Source of the DNA: Lachnospiraceae bacterium
Lineage (GTDB): Bacteria; Bacillota; Clostridia; Lachnospirales; Lachnospiraceae
DNA: 33,496 nucleotides
NCBI GenBank assembly: GCA_019421365.1
Contig: JAHZFJ010000038.1
Location: 1 to 33,496 of the forward strand
Direction of reading: 5' to 3'
Shown here in pieces: positions 33,266-33,496 of this stretch. Positions within the stretch are counted from its first letter, which is position 1, and each line of letters starts with the position of its first letter. The translations under genes were made by a program, and so were the position numbers. The notes beneath the pieces were generated by a model that was not told the DNA's origin, searched no databases, and worked only from the letters and a program-made list of their open reading frames with translations.

Positions 33266-33496
33266 AGATTTTATCCTCCTTAAATTACAGTAAATTATTA
33301 GACATGATTCTTTTTAGTAGTTGCACCATAATATATATTTATTGTAACATAAAAAACAATAATTTTACATGATGTTAAATGAAATGTATAATAAACCTGA
33401 AATATTCATGGCAATTAAAGAACTGATAAGTTCCATAGCCCAAAGTTGGTTTCAACTGTTTTACAGCCATAGTCCCAGTGAATGTGCCTAAAAAAG

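Noticed and set aside
33375..33492. A short plus-strand frame beginning MMLNEMYNKPEIFMAIKEL near the right end
   Set aside because: It stops after about 40 codons, has no clear ribosome-binding site and matches no family I know. The minus-strand frame there is equally unconvincing.
1..33496. CRISPR arrays, tRNA or rRNA genes
   Set aside because: No regularly spaced repeats, cloverleaf-like or rRNA-like sequences were recognised on reading both strands.

Overview
The window is AT-rich with Shine-Dalgarno sites of the AGGAGG type, T-tailed terminators and protein families typical of Clostridia. The best guess is a Lachnospiraceae-like Firmicute; no rRNA, tRNA or other marker gene confirms this. 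It reads as a chromosomal defence island that has been repeatedly gained, lost and overwritten: intact anti-phage or anti-plasmid modules alternate with fragments of dead ones, and a short stretch of ordinary regulatory and transport genes sits in the middle.

Left part (1-11230). After a terminator-like hairpin come an overlapping sce7726/sce7725 pair (419-2199), with a PD-(D/E)XK-like motif in the first; remnants of a HEPN/RES-type gene and a winged-helix gene (2211-2746); a DUF6119/TIGR04141 protein (2788-4413); a Septu-like pair of AAA ATPase and HNH nuclease overlapping by 4 nt (4579-6935); decayed DUF4160 and DUF2442 genes (7004-7375); a 992-residue PLD-nuclease/SF2-helicase/DUF3427 protein (7410-10388); and its companion Nudix hydrolase (10588-10971). 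Between the last two is a 38-codon scar ORF in which the start of a Nudix gene is joined to the end of a helicase gene. This is the footprint of a collapsed tandem duplication.

Middle part (11230-17516). This holds metabolic and regulatory genes: a flavin reductase, two MerR-family regulators, a broken aldo/keto reductase, an XRE-type regulator with membrane segments, and an APC amino-acid permease. Three promoters here have the 19-bp spacer characteristic of MerR control. About 1 kb after the permease (16549-17516) has only decayed coding traces.

Right part (17517-33265). A SEC-C-motif protein precedes a complete type III Wadjet operon, jetA-jetB-jetC-jetD (18882-26949), ending in a strong terminator. 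A second copy of the PLD-helicase/Nudix module follows, cut in two: its N-terminus is at 27111-27285, and a helicase-core fragment fused to a Nudix 3' end is at 31598-32267. The gap between the halves holds remnants of a Vsr-like endonuclease, a coiled-coil CHAT (caspase-like) protein and a large serine recombinase. It also holds an intact two-gene module: a D12-class (Dam-family) adenine methyltransferase directly followed by an OLD-like ATPase with TOPRIM-type residues (28803-31374). A LysR regulator on the minus strand closes the window; nothing convincing was found in 33266-33496.

The strongest candidate for an undescribed system is the Dam-type methyltransferase plus OLD-like ATPase module. 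The sce7726/sce7725/DUF6119 cluster comes next. The Wadjet and Septu-like systems belong to known types.
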